Of a stretch of 64,000 nucleotides of DNA, positions 54,690 to 64,000 are shown piece by piece; the first letter of the stretch is position 1, and each line of letters starts with the position of its first letter. The stretch is from positions 30,657,930 to 30,721,929 of the forward strand of contig NC_135726.1 in the NCBI RefSeq assembly GCF_964656455.1. Reading direction: 5' to 3'. The notes under the pieces are model-generated. The model ran no database searches and was not told the origin of the DNA. It worked only from the letters and a program-made list of their open reading frames with translations. Made by a program: the position numbers and the translations under genes. Source of the DNA: Halichoerus grypus (lineage: Eukaryota > Chordata > Mammalia > Carnivora > Phocidae).

Positions 54690-56880
54690 CCAGCAGACCC
54701 TGGCTTTGTTTATGACCCAAGCGTTCTGGAAAGTTTACTCTGCTCTTACTTCTAGGAGTGGATCACATAGCCCAAGTCAGTCATCATTCTGTCCCTCCTA
54801 ACGCTTCATCCCCAGGCCTTGGTGATTAATTTACTCTTAGTGTGCAGATGTGAGGCCCAGAACAGCTGCATGAGAGAAGCTATTTTCAGAATGATGCCAA
54901 CACACAGTAGAGCATATTCAAGGGAATCTGAGAAAAACAGTGGAAGACATCTCCAGATCAAACCATATCGAAGCCTACTCCAACTCTGAACTTCTTAGTT
55001 ACATGATACAATAAATGACTCTCTAAATTGGGCTTTTCTGAGCCTGAAACATATTAACTGAGAGAGCTGATTGCAGTACGCTGGCCTATGACTGGAAATA
55101 ATGAGTAGACCCCTTGGAGGGAAGGTTTGAGATTACAGAAGGAGGAGATGATGAGGGGCTTGTGGAGGTAACATTGGATTCTGGAGGGTCTTGAATGTGA
55201 GACTGAGGCAGATACATATGGCCTTGCTTGATAATAGAAAGAAGTTACTAAACATTTTATAAAGACATAAGAATGATATTTATTGGCCACTAAAACTCAG
55301 GATCAGAAATCATATAATGAGCCTGGACAAGACTCTCATCTTAGTTTTCAGTTTCTCTCTTTTCCCCAGAAGGAAGACCCATTGGGGCCAATTAATACCT
55401 CCCCAAGCCTTTATTTTGCCAGATATGATCTTTATACCAGGCTTCTAGAACTGCTCCCATAAAGTTTAAAAGTTGGTGTGTATAAGTTTATGTGTTTCCT
55501 TGGAAAATGCATTTGCTATATTGCTTCTGCTCGAAATAAAATGTGTTTCCAAAGTTATAAATATGAAGTTTAGAAGAGAGCATATTTCTTGGGAGGGATT
55601 TATTCCCTGTGACACGCTTTGAAGTCTGTTTTCCATTTTTTCTTTATCTCCGCTCCTTCAGAACGGTGTTTGTTTTTGCCATTATGCAAGATTTGCAGCC
55701 AGCCTCTCTATAGTGTTTGTATATTATTCCTTAATCAGATAAGAAAATCATTCTAAGCTTTATCTAGAAATTTCCATAGTAAGTATGGTTTAAAAAAATT
55801 CAAATAACGCTATGAAAGGGACTAAACCTCACTAGGTGTGAACACACTTGTCCATAGTAAACACAAACTATGAGCAGATAATGGATAGTACAGGTTCAAA
55901 TGAAATTCCAAGCTCAAAGACTATGTATTAGTTACATTTTCAGGTTATATTACTTAATAATAAGGAATGTCTTACACTTTGTGATTTATTTCAAAACAGA
56001 CTATGTCCACTTAACTCAGTTTAATATAAGTTTATAAATAAATAAAAGACTGTTTCTTTTTACCGTACATCATTGGTTTGGTGGGGGGAACCAGGGTGGT
56101 TTCCAAGCACCTACCACCACAGTTGTTGCTTGAGACATCTCCATCTGCAGCACACTGGAGCAATTCAGCTCTGGATGCCCTGCAAAAGTGCTGTTGACCT
56201 TGGGAAGATTTGGTGGGCTAAAGATCTGGTGTTAAGTTTAGTTGACCAGGTGCAGTTTAGTTTTCAGGGGCAAAATCAATGACCAAAGCTCAGTTTTCTG
56301 AGTCTTTTTGTTTCCTTCTCAGTATAATTCCTTAATGCGCTATTTGTGTAAGAAAACACCAGTGATTTTTTTTTTAATGGGGAGGAGGAAGGGCCTGGTG
56401 GATCCAATGAACAGGGTCATCATGAAAAAAACCTAATCAGGATGTACATATGGAAAGCTGTTCCACCATTCATCCAATCACTTAGTCAATAACAACACAT
56501 ACTGAGGGCTTAGTTGGTTTCAAGATCCAAATCTCTAGCAGAACCCCAGAATCCTAATAACCTGGCTAGCAATCAAATTAGACTCAATTAGACTAGAGAT
56601 GTGGATCCTTGCAAAGGGGAAAACGTTGGAGCTAGAAATCAACAGAGATGTTAGAAGATAAAGTCATTCCATGGGGGTAAGGTTTCCTTGTCTACAACAG
56701 TATTTTCTAGCTGGCAGATCATGCAGTAGGAGTGTGTTCAAAGCAAAATGAAACCAAACAAACAAATAAACAAACAAAAGAACACTTTAATGGTGGGTGA
56801 GAGCCTCTCTCCTGTCCCTCAGTGTTCTGCTAATTTCGCTTAACCTGATAAGCTTATAATATATTAATACATTTTTATTT
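54690..56880. other. Mostly repeat-free block without a recognisable gene
   Basis: About 2.2 kb. No coding signal. The segment 55580-55760 ('gtctgttttccattttttct', 'tttgccattatgcaagattt') is repeat-free and of mixed composition, and may be worth checking for conservation. 55080-55290 has weak antisense L2 resemblance. Confidence 0.4.
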
Positions 56881-56887
56881 GACTTAA

Positions 56888-57060
56888 CACAGCAGTCCTC
56901 AAAGTATGTTTCATGCAACACCACTCCTACAAAATAATCTAATAAAAAATTGTTGTGGGATCAGTTAAGTGTGGGAAGCTCTACAAATTACAGACCCTCC
57001 TTGGAAGCATTATCTGCATACTAATAGCTTTGCGAAGTCCTACAGCAAACAGAATTGTTT
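56888..57060 (+). mobile_element. hAT-like nonautonomous element remnant
   Basis: Begins 'acagcagtcctcaaagtatg' and carries 'ataatctaataaaaaattgt' and 'ttaagtgtgggaagctctac', a layout common in small hAT-type relics. No clear right end. Confidence 0.35.
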
Positions 57061-57064
57061 AACT

Positions 57065-57715
57065 CCCAGTTTTTCCCTACTTTCTTGATCCATGGAATCA
57101 TTTTATGCATCTATGGTTACGCCTTTTCCCTTCTCCCTTTCTAGGAAGGTCAACACTGTTGAGCATTGACAAAGATAGGCAGCAGGCAGCATGGTGCCTC
57201 TGATGCCAGGACAACTTAAACAGGGCACCAGGAGAGCAAGAGCCTATGACCTTTCTTGGCCCATGGCTTCTTTTGTGCAGCACTGTTACTGGCCAAGAGG
57301 CAAGACAATGTGGATATGCAGCTACATGATTGATTGTCAACAGTGACCCAACCAGAGACAACAGCAAAGGCAACAGGTCTATAACACACGAGAAATCATC
57401 ATACAGATGAGATTTACAAATTCACAATAAACAAGACATCTTCCTTTGTTTCCTTCCTCTGCTTTATCCAACTTCCTACCCAGGACCTCTCTAGGACCAT
57501 CTCTAGTGCCATCTAACCTGGTGCCACAGTAGGCTTCTATCAGGGACTCATTTTACTTTGATTAGGTCAGCTGATTCCTAAGCTTGTGGACACACAAACA
57601 CACTTTTAATTTCTTTGTCATCTTTGAAACTGGCACTAGTAATAACAGAGCCATTATGGAACATTGTTTTAGTAACAAGATTATCATCTACAAGTGTTCA
57701 TTGCATACTTTCGTA
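57065..57715. other. No gene seen
   Basis: Unassigned. The phrase 'ttctaggaaggtcaacactg' near 57143 recurs in similar form near 58000 ('tctaggaaggtcactagaat'), a weak local similarity. The minus-strand open frame 57098-57373 has no motif. Confidence 0.35.
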
Positions 57716-57719
57716 TAAA

Positions 57720-58650
57720 AGGCCTGAAAGGCAGGGGAAGTGACCCATGTGGTTCCTGCCCTCAAGCAGTTAATAGTCTAGTTGTAGAGACAGACATCCA
57801 CATGAAAAGGAAGTGACAGCCAACCTGTTGGGATGCTTGGTTTCCAGTCAAGTGTTGCAAACTGAGTTAATGAGGAAAAGACTTCAAAGTGGAAGAGGTA
57901 CCTTCATCAGAGCTAGAAAGGACGGTGGAGTTCATAGCAACAATGTTAGAGCTGGTATTGCCCATAATCATCATTGCAGTTACGCCTTTTATACTCTCCC
58001 ACTCTAGGAAGGTCACTAGAATCACAAAGCAAAGGGACCTTGGCACTAAAGCCCTCAATTTAACAGGGGCACAGAGTGTGTTCTCTCTTTTCTTTTCTTT
58101 TTTTTTTTTTTTAAGATTTTATTTATTTATTTGACAGAGAGACACAACGAGAGAGGGAACACAAACAGGGGGAGTGAGAGAGGGAGAAGCAGGCTTCCCG
58201 CGGAGCAGGGAGCCCGATGCGGGGCTCGATCCCAGGACCCTGGGATCATGACCTGAGCCGAAGGCAGACGCTTAATGACTGAGCCACCCAGGCGCTCCTG
58301 TTCTCTCTTTTCTTGAATGGTCACAGTCTGGTGGGGAGGGAACACAGCAAATGCTAATTGCTGTGATAAGGAGAAGTAGTGGATATTATGAGAATACAGA
58401 GGAGGGAACCCAGCTTAAGTTGGGTGTTAGAGGGATCAAAAAAAGGGGCTCAGATTTGAAAGATGAGAAGAGATCTACTTTATGAAGCACTAGGAACATC
58501 TGTGCAAAGGTAGAGGGAAATGAGAATTGTCACTCTGCTAGGGAACCCAAACTAGAACATGGGATCATGGTAGGATATTGGCATTGGAAGGTGGGTGGGG
58601 GCCAGATGCCGGAGCCCCTTGTATGATGTATCAAGGGAGTTAATATTCAT
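57720..58650 (-). mobile_element. L2-like LINE remnants, antisense, split by a SINE
   Basis: 'ggttcctgccctcaagcagt' and 'agtctagttgtagagacaga' (about 57750-57795), then after the SINE 'gaaagatgagaagagatcta', 'aacatctgtgcaaaggtaga' and 'ggccagatgccggagcccct', resemble reversed L2. The part between about 57850 and 58070 is unassigned. Confidence 0.45.
58095..58298 (-). mobile_element. Can-SINE, antisense, with perfect 16-bp target duplication
   Basis: T-run, AAGATTTTATTTATTTATTT, 'gaagcaggcttcccgcggag', 'ggggctcgatcccaggaccc', 'ctgagccacccaggcgctcc'. Flanked by TGTTCTCTCTTTTCTT at 58079-58094 and 58299-58314. Confidence 0.97.
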
Positions 58651-58659
58651 TGGTCCCAG

Positions 58660-58790
58660 GGGGCATAAGATCCAGGTTCTGGTTCTTTGCTGCCAGGTGG
58701 CTGGTTATGTAATGCTGGTCACCTCTTTTTGGGCCTTAGTTTTCTCATCTGTACTCAGGGAAGATTAGCCCCTGTGAGAGTTCTTCTAAG
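58660..58790 (+). mobile_element. MIR SINE fragment, sense
   Basis: Reads 'ggtggctggttatgtaatgc', 'tggtcacctctttttgggcc', 'ttagttttctcatctgtact', the MIR core. The SINE at 58788 interrupts it. Confidence 0.65.
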
Positions 58791-58985
58791 GTTTTTTTTT
58801 TTTTTTAAGATTTTATTTATTTATTTGAGAGAGAGAGAGAACGAGCGGTGGGGAGGGACAGAAGAAGAGGGAGAAGCAGACTCCCCACTGAGCAGGGAGC
58901 CCGATGCGGGGCTTGATCCCGGGACTGGGAGTTCATGACCTGAACCGAAGGCAGACGCTTAACCGACTGAGCCACCTAGGCGCCC
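58788..58985 (-). mobile_element. Can-SINE, antisense, with perfect 13-bp target duplication
   Basis: T-run, AAGATTTTATTTATTTATTT, purine tract with 'aacgagcggtggggagggac', 'ctgagccacctaggcgccc'. Flanked by TGAGAGTTCTTCT at 58775-58787 and 58986-58998. Confidence 0.97.
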
Positions 58986-58999
58986 TGAGAGTTCTTCTT

Positions 59000-59465
59000 G
59001 TTTTAATGATCTTTGTGGTAGAGTGTTTAATGAATTATAGCCTTTCTTGCCTTGCTTCTCTACCTGGTCCACCTTTGTCAGGAAGACTTTCATTGGCCAG
59101 GACCGGTTGACCAACTGTATTCATGGACAGTAGTTTTCCACTTCAACACATTAGGAAAAGTCCATTTTTCCCTAGAGCCCTTGGCCTTTGTGTTAGAGTA
59201 GAACAAAGAGCTGTTGCAATGCCAAACTGGAGTGGTTATTATTTAAACCTTTCCCTCTTACATGCTGTGTGGTCTTTTTCATATTCATATGACTTTTCTG
59301 TTTTCATTGGACCAAATACAATGAATTTAATGCACTCTTTATTAAATTCCATTTCGTGCAACTGGAAAGAATTCTATCTCCTCTCCACTTTATAGGTTTG
59401 CACTATTACTAAATACTCAGGCTTTTAGAACATGTTTTGTGGCTGTTTTCCATTTTGTTATGCCT
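59000..59465. other. No gene; apparently single-copy sequence
   Basis: The open frame 59123-59395 (90 codons) has no recognisable motif and no repeat is assigned. Confidence 0.4.
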
Positions 59466-59469
59466 TAAC

Positions 59470-59830
59470 TTGGTATGAATATTTTTGAGAAATTAAAAAA
59501 ATTAAGAAACTGAAAAGATGTAATTAACATGTGCTTTTATCACCCAGAATTAACTGCTATTAAAATTTTTCAATATTTGCTTTAGGTTGAATTTAAATGT
59601 TTTAATAAGATAAAATCATTTCAGATGAATGTAAAATTTCCTTTAATCATTATCAAAAACCTGTCCTCCAACCTCCAACATGTGCCCCATCTCCAAATTT
59701 GAAATGCATCCGTTTTAATAATATTTATACAAATTAAAAATATCCAATGTACACATACAATAGACTTTCATAAATTATATTAGTACATTTTAATGTTTTA
59801 AATCTTTGAAAATGTATACCAAAAAATAAG
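59470..59830 (-). mobile_element. Possible L1 3' remnant, antisense
   Basis: 'aacatgtgcttttatcaccc' and 'acctccaacatgtgccccat' with A/T-rich flanks resemble a reversed old L1 3' UTR. Weak. Confidence 0.3.
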
Positions 59831-59834
59831 AATT

Positions 59835-60305
59835 AAACTTCTACCAAGGGAAACCAAGTAAATCAGGATTAAGAAAATGAGCTGAGGTCACTGAGGTAAC
59901 AGGGAAAAGTAGGGGGAATGGTCAGTTGGTCATTGGATTGTTCCACTAGATGCGGCTCTTGGCCCCATGATACTTTTAATTGGCTGCTACTGTTCTAAAT
60001 CGGATTTTGCCTCACACCTGTCAACATCAGCTGTGGGGCCATTTGTCTTTCCTTTATCTTCAACTCAGTGCCCAAATCATCTTATTTAGAGGGATACTAC
60101 TCAATGGATGAGATAGAGCTCTGCTTTCCCTATGGAAATAAAGGGCAAGATTTTTCTTGTTCCATTCTCTGAGAGGTGGGGAACAATGGATTCAAGTGAC
60201 CCCATTCAGAAGTTTGAAACTTGGGAAAGCAAGGCAAAGGCTCGGGGGCAGCTGAGAAATTATTCATGATTGGGTCTGTAAGAATGAGTTGATGATTTCT
60301 TCAGT
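59835..60305. other. No gene seen
   Basis: Unassigned sequence without coding features. Confidence 0.4.
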
Positions 60306-60309
60306 TTAT

Positions 60310-60535
60310 TTTCCACAGTATGTGTTGGGCAGGTGCTGTTTGTTGTAAGTAATTTATATGTAATATCTCATTTGATCCTCATAGTAACAGTGTATTGAGT
60401 ACTCTTATGTTATTTGCTTTACTTATGGGGAAACTGAAGCTGGGATTTTCAGTAACTTGTCCCCGTTTACTAACAAGGCGTGTTGCTGGATGAAACCCTA
60501 GGCTTAGCACCTCAATCCAGTACTTTTAGCAAAAG
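60310..60535 (-). mobile_element. MIR SINE, antisense
   Basis: Reads 'gtgttgggcaggtgctgttt', 'atctcatttgatcctcatag', 'cttatggggaaactgaagct', 'ttgctggatgaaaccctagg', in reverse MIR order. Confidence 0.7.
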
Positions 60536-60539
60536 TCCA

Positions 60540-60953
60540 GAAATTTACACATCCAGCTGTTCCTATTGTGTAACCTAAGTCATGTTTCTTTATGTCCAAC
60601 TTCTCTTGGTTTCTTCCCAAAGTCAGAGCTGAGTTATCTAGCCTCCCATTGATTTAGCAATTCTTTAATCAATTTCTTTTCTCCTTAGCTGAAGTTAGCT
60701 CAAGTTGGATTTGGTTTTTTGCAACTGAAAACCCTGTTGGTCCATAGGCTCTGCTTCCATATTCTTAATTGTGTAACATTACTCTTTATTCCAAGAAACT
60801 GCTTAAAATATTATACTAAGGACTGAGCTTGATGTCACAGGTTAGATTTATGTTCTTTGCAAATTATTCTATTCCATGTACTCTGTTTCTGAGTAATGTC
60901 CCATTTTAAAAGAGAAATCATTTCTATTTCCCTCTTATTTTGGCAAACAATTA
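60540..60953. other. No gene seen
   Basis: Unassigned sequence left of the MLT1 LTR. Confidence 0.4.
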
Positions 60954-60958
60954 GTTGA

Positions 60959-61460
60959 TGTGGCTGGTAGAATGATGTCTCCCTGAGGCATTTAGGTCTT
61001 ACTCCCTGGGACCTGTAATTTATATGGCAAAAGGGACTTTGCAGGTGTGATTCAGTTAAGGATCTTAAGATGGGGGGAGGGGGTATCCTGGATTATTTGG
61101 GGTGGGCCCTGAATGTAATCACAAGTGTTCTTCTAAGAAAGGAGATTCAGCTTCAGAAGAGGAGGCAATGTGGTGACAGAAACAGATTGATGTGCTTGAA
61201 AAAAGAAGAGGAAGGGACCACAGACCAAAGAATACAGGTGTCCACTGGAAGCTGGAAAAGGCCAGGGGTTGGATTCTCCCCCTGAGGCTCCAAAAGGAAT
61301 CAGCCTTGTCAGCACCTTGGTTTTATCACTGTAAGACTCATTTCAGACTTCTGACCTCCAGAACTATAGAAGAATAAATTTGTGTGTGTGTGTGTGTGTG
61401 TGTGTGTTTTAAAGCACCAAGCTTATAGTAATTTGTTACAGCAGCAATAGGAAACTAATC
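60959..61460 (+). mobile_element. Solo MLT1-type MaLR LTR, sense, with perfect 5-bp duplication
   Basis: Begins TGTGGCTGGTAGAATGATGT and follows the MLT1 order: 'gggacctgtaatttatatgg', 'caaaagggactttgcaggtg', 'ggatcttaagatggggggag', 'ggtgggccctgaatgtaatc', 'gacttctgacctccagaact', 'agcaataggaaactaatc'. Flanked by GTTGA at 60954-60958 and 61461-61465, the 5-bp size expected for ERVL/MaLR. A TG repeat has expanded near its 3' end. Open frames inside it are not genes. Confidence 0.93.
61380..61408. repeat. (TG)n repeat within the MLT1 LTR
   Basis: About 13 TG units following AATAAATT, at the position of the LTR's poly-A-signal region ('gaataaatttgtgtgtgtg'). Confidence 0.95.
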
Positions 61461-61469
61461 GTTGATGAA

Positions 61470-62160
61470 ACGAGATCATTTTGTAGGTTTATGCTTGGCT
61501 TGGAAAACAGTACATGTTGACTCTTAGGTTTCCGGGCTGGGGAAGGTCAGTGGCAACTCATACACGTGCACCGTAAAGTGTTTAGGCAGTTGGTGGGAAA
61601 ATTGTGTCACGATTTCTCTTGTGGGGAAGGCAGAGTACTCTTATGGTCAATGGATTTTTTTTTTTTTAAAGGCAAATGATATGAAAAGACCAGCTGGCAC
61701 AAGCCTGGTTAATTGCAAAAGTTTATGATCCAAATTATCTTATAATTTTTTTTTCATGAAGTGTCATTAACAGTGTTTCTGCCACCAGCTTTTTTTTAAT
61801 GTTGGGAGTCATTCCATGTTGACGGGAGCAGAAGGCAGAATTAAGTTTGACTGGAGTCATGTGACTTATACCTAAAGAAAAATCCTAGGGAAAGTATCTG
61901 CCCCAAATAAAGCTCTTCATTATTGTTTTGGTTCTAAGAGGATAGAAGGGTAAATTAATCACTGTGGCTGAGTCATTTGAAAGATTACAAGGCTTGTGAG
62001 TTCCTGTGAAAGCTATGTCCCTGGAAGACGCTCTACACCTGATAAGCCTTTTGAAATTTAATTGAAAAAATGTTACAAAGATTCTAAATGACCATAGGAT
62101 CCTTTGTTAGGAGGGGAAAAATAAAACAACAACAACAACAGGGCCCTGTGAGTCTTTTTT
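61470..62160. other. Repeat-free block without a gene
   Basis: Mixed-composition sequence. 61660-61790 and 61850-62050 have AT-rich motifs ('cctggttaattgcaaaagtt', 'gaagtgtcattaacagtgtt'). No coding signal. Confidence 0.4.
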
Positions 62161-62168
62161 GAAAAGGG

Positions 62169-62199
<31 letters not shown>

Positions 62200-62222
62200 T
62201 GTGTGTATGTGTGTGTGTACAT
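62169..62222. repeat. (TG)n microsatellite with TATG interruptions
   Basis: About 54 bp of GT repeats interrupted by TATG, followed by a short ACATGCATGCACACATACATG alternating purine-pyrimidine tract. Confidence 0.95.
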
Positions 62223-62338
62223 GCATGCACACATACATGTGCGCATTGAGGATAGTGGAGGGGGGTGAATGAATACCTGTTTGAATTCCTTTGAATAACG
62301 TCTCAATACATTGCCATTGTTAATAAAATTATGGTTGG

Positions 62339-62531
62339 GGGCGCCTGGGTGGCTCAGTCGTTAAGCGTCTGCCTTCGGCTCAGGTCATGATCCCAGGGTC
62401 CTGGGATCGAGTCCCACATCAGGCTCCCTGCTCGGCGGGAGGCCTGCTTCTCCCTCTCCCGCTCCCCCTGCTTGTGTCCCCTCTCTCGCTGTGTCTCTCT
62501 CTGTCAAATAAATAAATAAAATCTTAAAAAA
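62339..62531 (+). mobile_element. Can-SINE, sense, with perfect 17-bp target duplication
   Basis: Complete copy: 'gggcgcctgggtggctcagt', 'gtctgccttcggctcaggtc', 'atgatcccagggtcctggga', tail CAAATAAATAAATAAAATCTT plus A's. Flanked by AATAAAATTATGGTTGG at 62322-62338 and 62532-62548. Probably the youngest SINE here, judging from its intact body and flanks. Confidence 0.97.
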
Positions 62532-62548
62532 AATAAAATTATGGTTGG

Positions 62549-63511
62549 TGCACCAAGCAGAATGCATTTGAAATAAATAGCTTCTAAACTGATATTACAC
62601 AGGTTTTCAATATCAACTTGTTTCTGTTTCACAGTGTGTAGATAATAGGAGGGGAGACACGTCTAAAGGTCATTGCTTATGCTGTAGTTATATGTCTTAC
62701 AATGCCTGACTGATGTTTTTAAGAGTGGCTGAATACTTATACCATCCAGGATGGATATTCTCTCAGATGCTGACAAACACACATCTATCTAGATAATGGA
62801 ACTGATTCTTTTTTTTTTTTAATGTGTGTTTGTTCACATAAATATAACACATAGAGCATTCAGCTGTGACTCATGAATAAATCTTGAAGATGCATGAGAA
62901 GACACAGCATTCAAATTTGATTTTCAGCTAAAAGTAAGTGGGATGGGGGAAGCTCATTCCATGGGAAAGAAAGCTATTTTATTAAATTCATTTGATTCCA
63001 CTGGGGAGGTAAGGTTGTACATCATGGAGAATTTATATGTCTTGGATTCAAACCTTGCTCATAAAATCCAAAACATTTGTGGTTTTTGTTGTTATTATTG
63101 CTCTTGTTACCATCACAGCATCATGTTCTTTGCCATCTAGCCCAGAGGGAGAGCCATTTTTCCTAATTCAATTTAATGAATAAATCCACACTGAGCACCT
63201 AAGGTGTGTTCAGTTCTGGAGGATTAAAGAAGAGTGATGGTTCCTTTCCACCACAACCTAGAGAGGTAGAAGAGTAGAGTGAGTAAGGGATAATTTTCAG
63301 TTAGGATGAGCACAGGGTGGCACACCACTTGCCACTGCCCTCTTCAGTGTCCATTGCAGACATTGCTCATCACTTAGGCCTCTCCTTTCCTCCGAGCTTG
63401 GATGCAGCTTCTTTTCTCAGCATCATATTTCAAGAAGCCACTACCCATGGATTGAAGGTGACATTCTTAGTACAACTTATTTGCTCTTCTTTTCATCCTT
63501 CTACTGGTGTC
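62549..63511. other. No gene; apparently single-copy sequence
   Basis: No repeat assigned and no coding signal. A poly-T run lies near 62810-62820. Confidence 0.4.
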
Positions 63512-63572
63512 TCAGGCAGTTTGGGCTGCTGTAATAAAAATTCCATAGTCCAGGTGATGTAAACAACAAACC
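63512..63572 (-). mobile_element. Start of an MLT1-type antisense LTR (truncated)
   Basis: 'caggcagtttgggctgctgt' with AATAAAAATTCCATAG and 'gtgatgtaaacaacaaa' resembles the outer 60 bp of an antisense MLT1 LTR. Similarity stops abruptly at about 63572. Confidence 0.45.
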
Positions 63573-64000
63573 CAGTAAGCACTGGATGGAATAATACTTT
63601 ACTCACATAGAGAAGAGGCAGAACAAGATCACCTTCAGTGGTAGATGTCTGTCCCCCAAGATCAGTGGGGTCCCTCCCACCAGCTGACACAGGGCATTTG
63701 GCCTGCACATACGCCTCCTATGCTAAAGCAGAAGGACCTTGTTCTTTCCTTGAAGAGGACGGATAGAGCAGTATGGTTGAGCAGGTGTCCTATGATACAC
63801 ATGCTTAAGCAGAACAGAGGAACACACATTGAGTGTGAAACAGGGAAAGATATTCCCACCTGAGGTGACCAGTCCAGCACAGGTTGTGAGGACCTTCTGT
63901 CTTGGAAAGGAAGTGTTACAGGTGCAAGGCCCATTCTTATGTGGCCAAGTGAGTGTCAAAAGACTGCAAGCAAGAGTGCCTCTCCTAGCAGACACTAATC
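63573..64000. other. Unassigned sequence running off the right edge
   Basis: From 'cccagtaagcactggatgga' to the end, no named repeat and no coding motif. Three overlapping minus-strand open frames of 71-90 codons occur (63493-63708, 63662-63934, 63723-63995). GC content is higher than in the neighbourhood. It may be an LTR or another insertion inside the MLT1 piece; its right boundary is outside the window. Confidence 0.35.

Noticed and set aside
62339..62450. tRNA gene (A- and B-box-like sequence in SINE heads)
   Set aside because: The tRNA-Lys-like head is fused to a CT-rich body and AAAT tail, as in Can-SINEs; no tRNA cloverleaf 3' half is present.
1..64000. A defence, secretion, biosynthetic or other multi-gene system
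   Set aside because: No cluster of intact open frames, no bacterial-style gene spacing and no ribosome-binding sites. The window is mammalian noncoding DNA dominated by retrotransposons.

Overview
This window looks like nuclear DNA from a mammal of the order Carnivora, most likely an arctoid caniform (the bear, seal or mustelid side rather than dog or cat). The main evidence is about twenty copies of a tRNA-Lys-derived Can-SINE whose head reads like GGCGCCTGGGTGGCTCAGTC and whose tail reads AAATAAATAAAATCTT, together with a carnivoran-type L1 whose 3' end recurs several times. Species and family are inferred from remembered repeat consensus sequences, because no database could be searched. 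I found no intact host protein-coding gene, no RNA gene other than tRNA-derived SINEs, and nothing prokaryotic. The window is best described as repeat-rich intergenic or intronic sequence.

Layout. 1-8.3 kb: degraded L2, MIR, MER5-type hAT and L1 pieces, three sense SINEs and one antisense SINE, several long pyrimidine microsatellites, and one stretch (about 5.0-5.75 kb) that weakly resembles a broken coding sequence. 8.3-15.9 kb: one old, nearly full-length sense L1M, later hit by an MLT1 LTR, a SINE and a young L1 3' fragment. 16-21.7 kb: an antisense MLT1 LTR carrying three head-to-tail SINEs, a long antisense L1, and a short sense L1 with a target duplication. 21.7-31.4 kb: mostly single-copy-looking DNA with MIR, L2, SINE and antisense L1 insertions. 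31.4-39.3 kb: a hAT-type DNA transposon split by a 6.5-kb full-length L1, which itself carries a 138-bp L1 insertion in its reverse-transcriptase domain. 39.5-40.4 kb: an L2 split by a 420-bp solo LTR with 5-bp target duplications. 41-49.6 kb: nested L1 layers in both orientations, a double SINE insertion at one target, and a twin-primed (5'-inverted) L1 whose target duplication was then used by a SINE. 49.6-64 kb: mainly non-repetitive DNA with a few MIR/L2 relics, three SINEs (two antisense, one sense), a solo MLT1 LTR with a perfect 5-bp duplication, and two TG microsatellites.

The features do not form a pathway. What links them is a readable order of insertion: target-site duplications and interruptions date many of them relative to one another. 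The L1 copies visible here are broken by stops, frameshifts, truncation or inversion. I found no undescribed biological system; the most informative material is the nested retrotransposition record and a few repeat-free blocks that could be regulatory.
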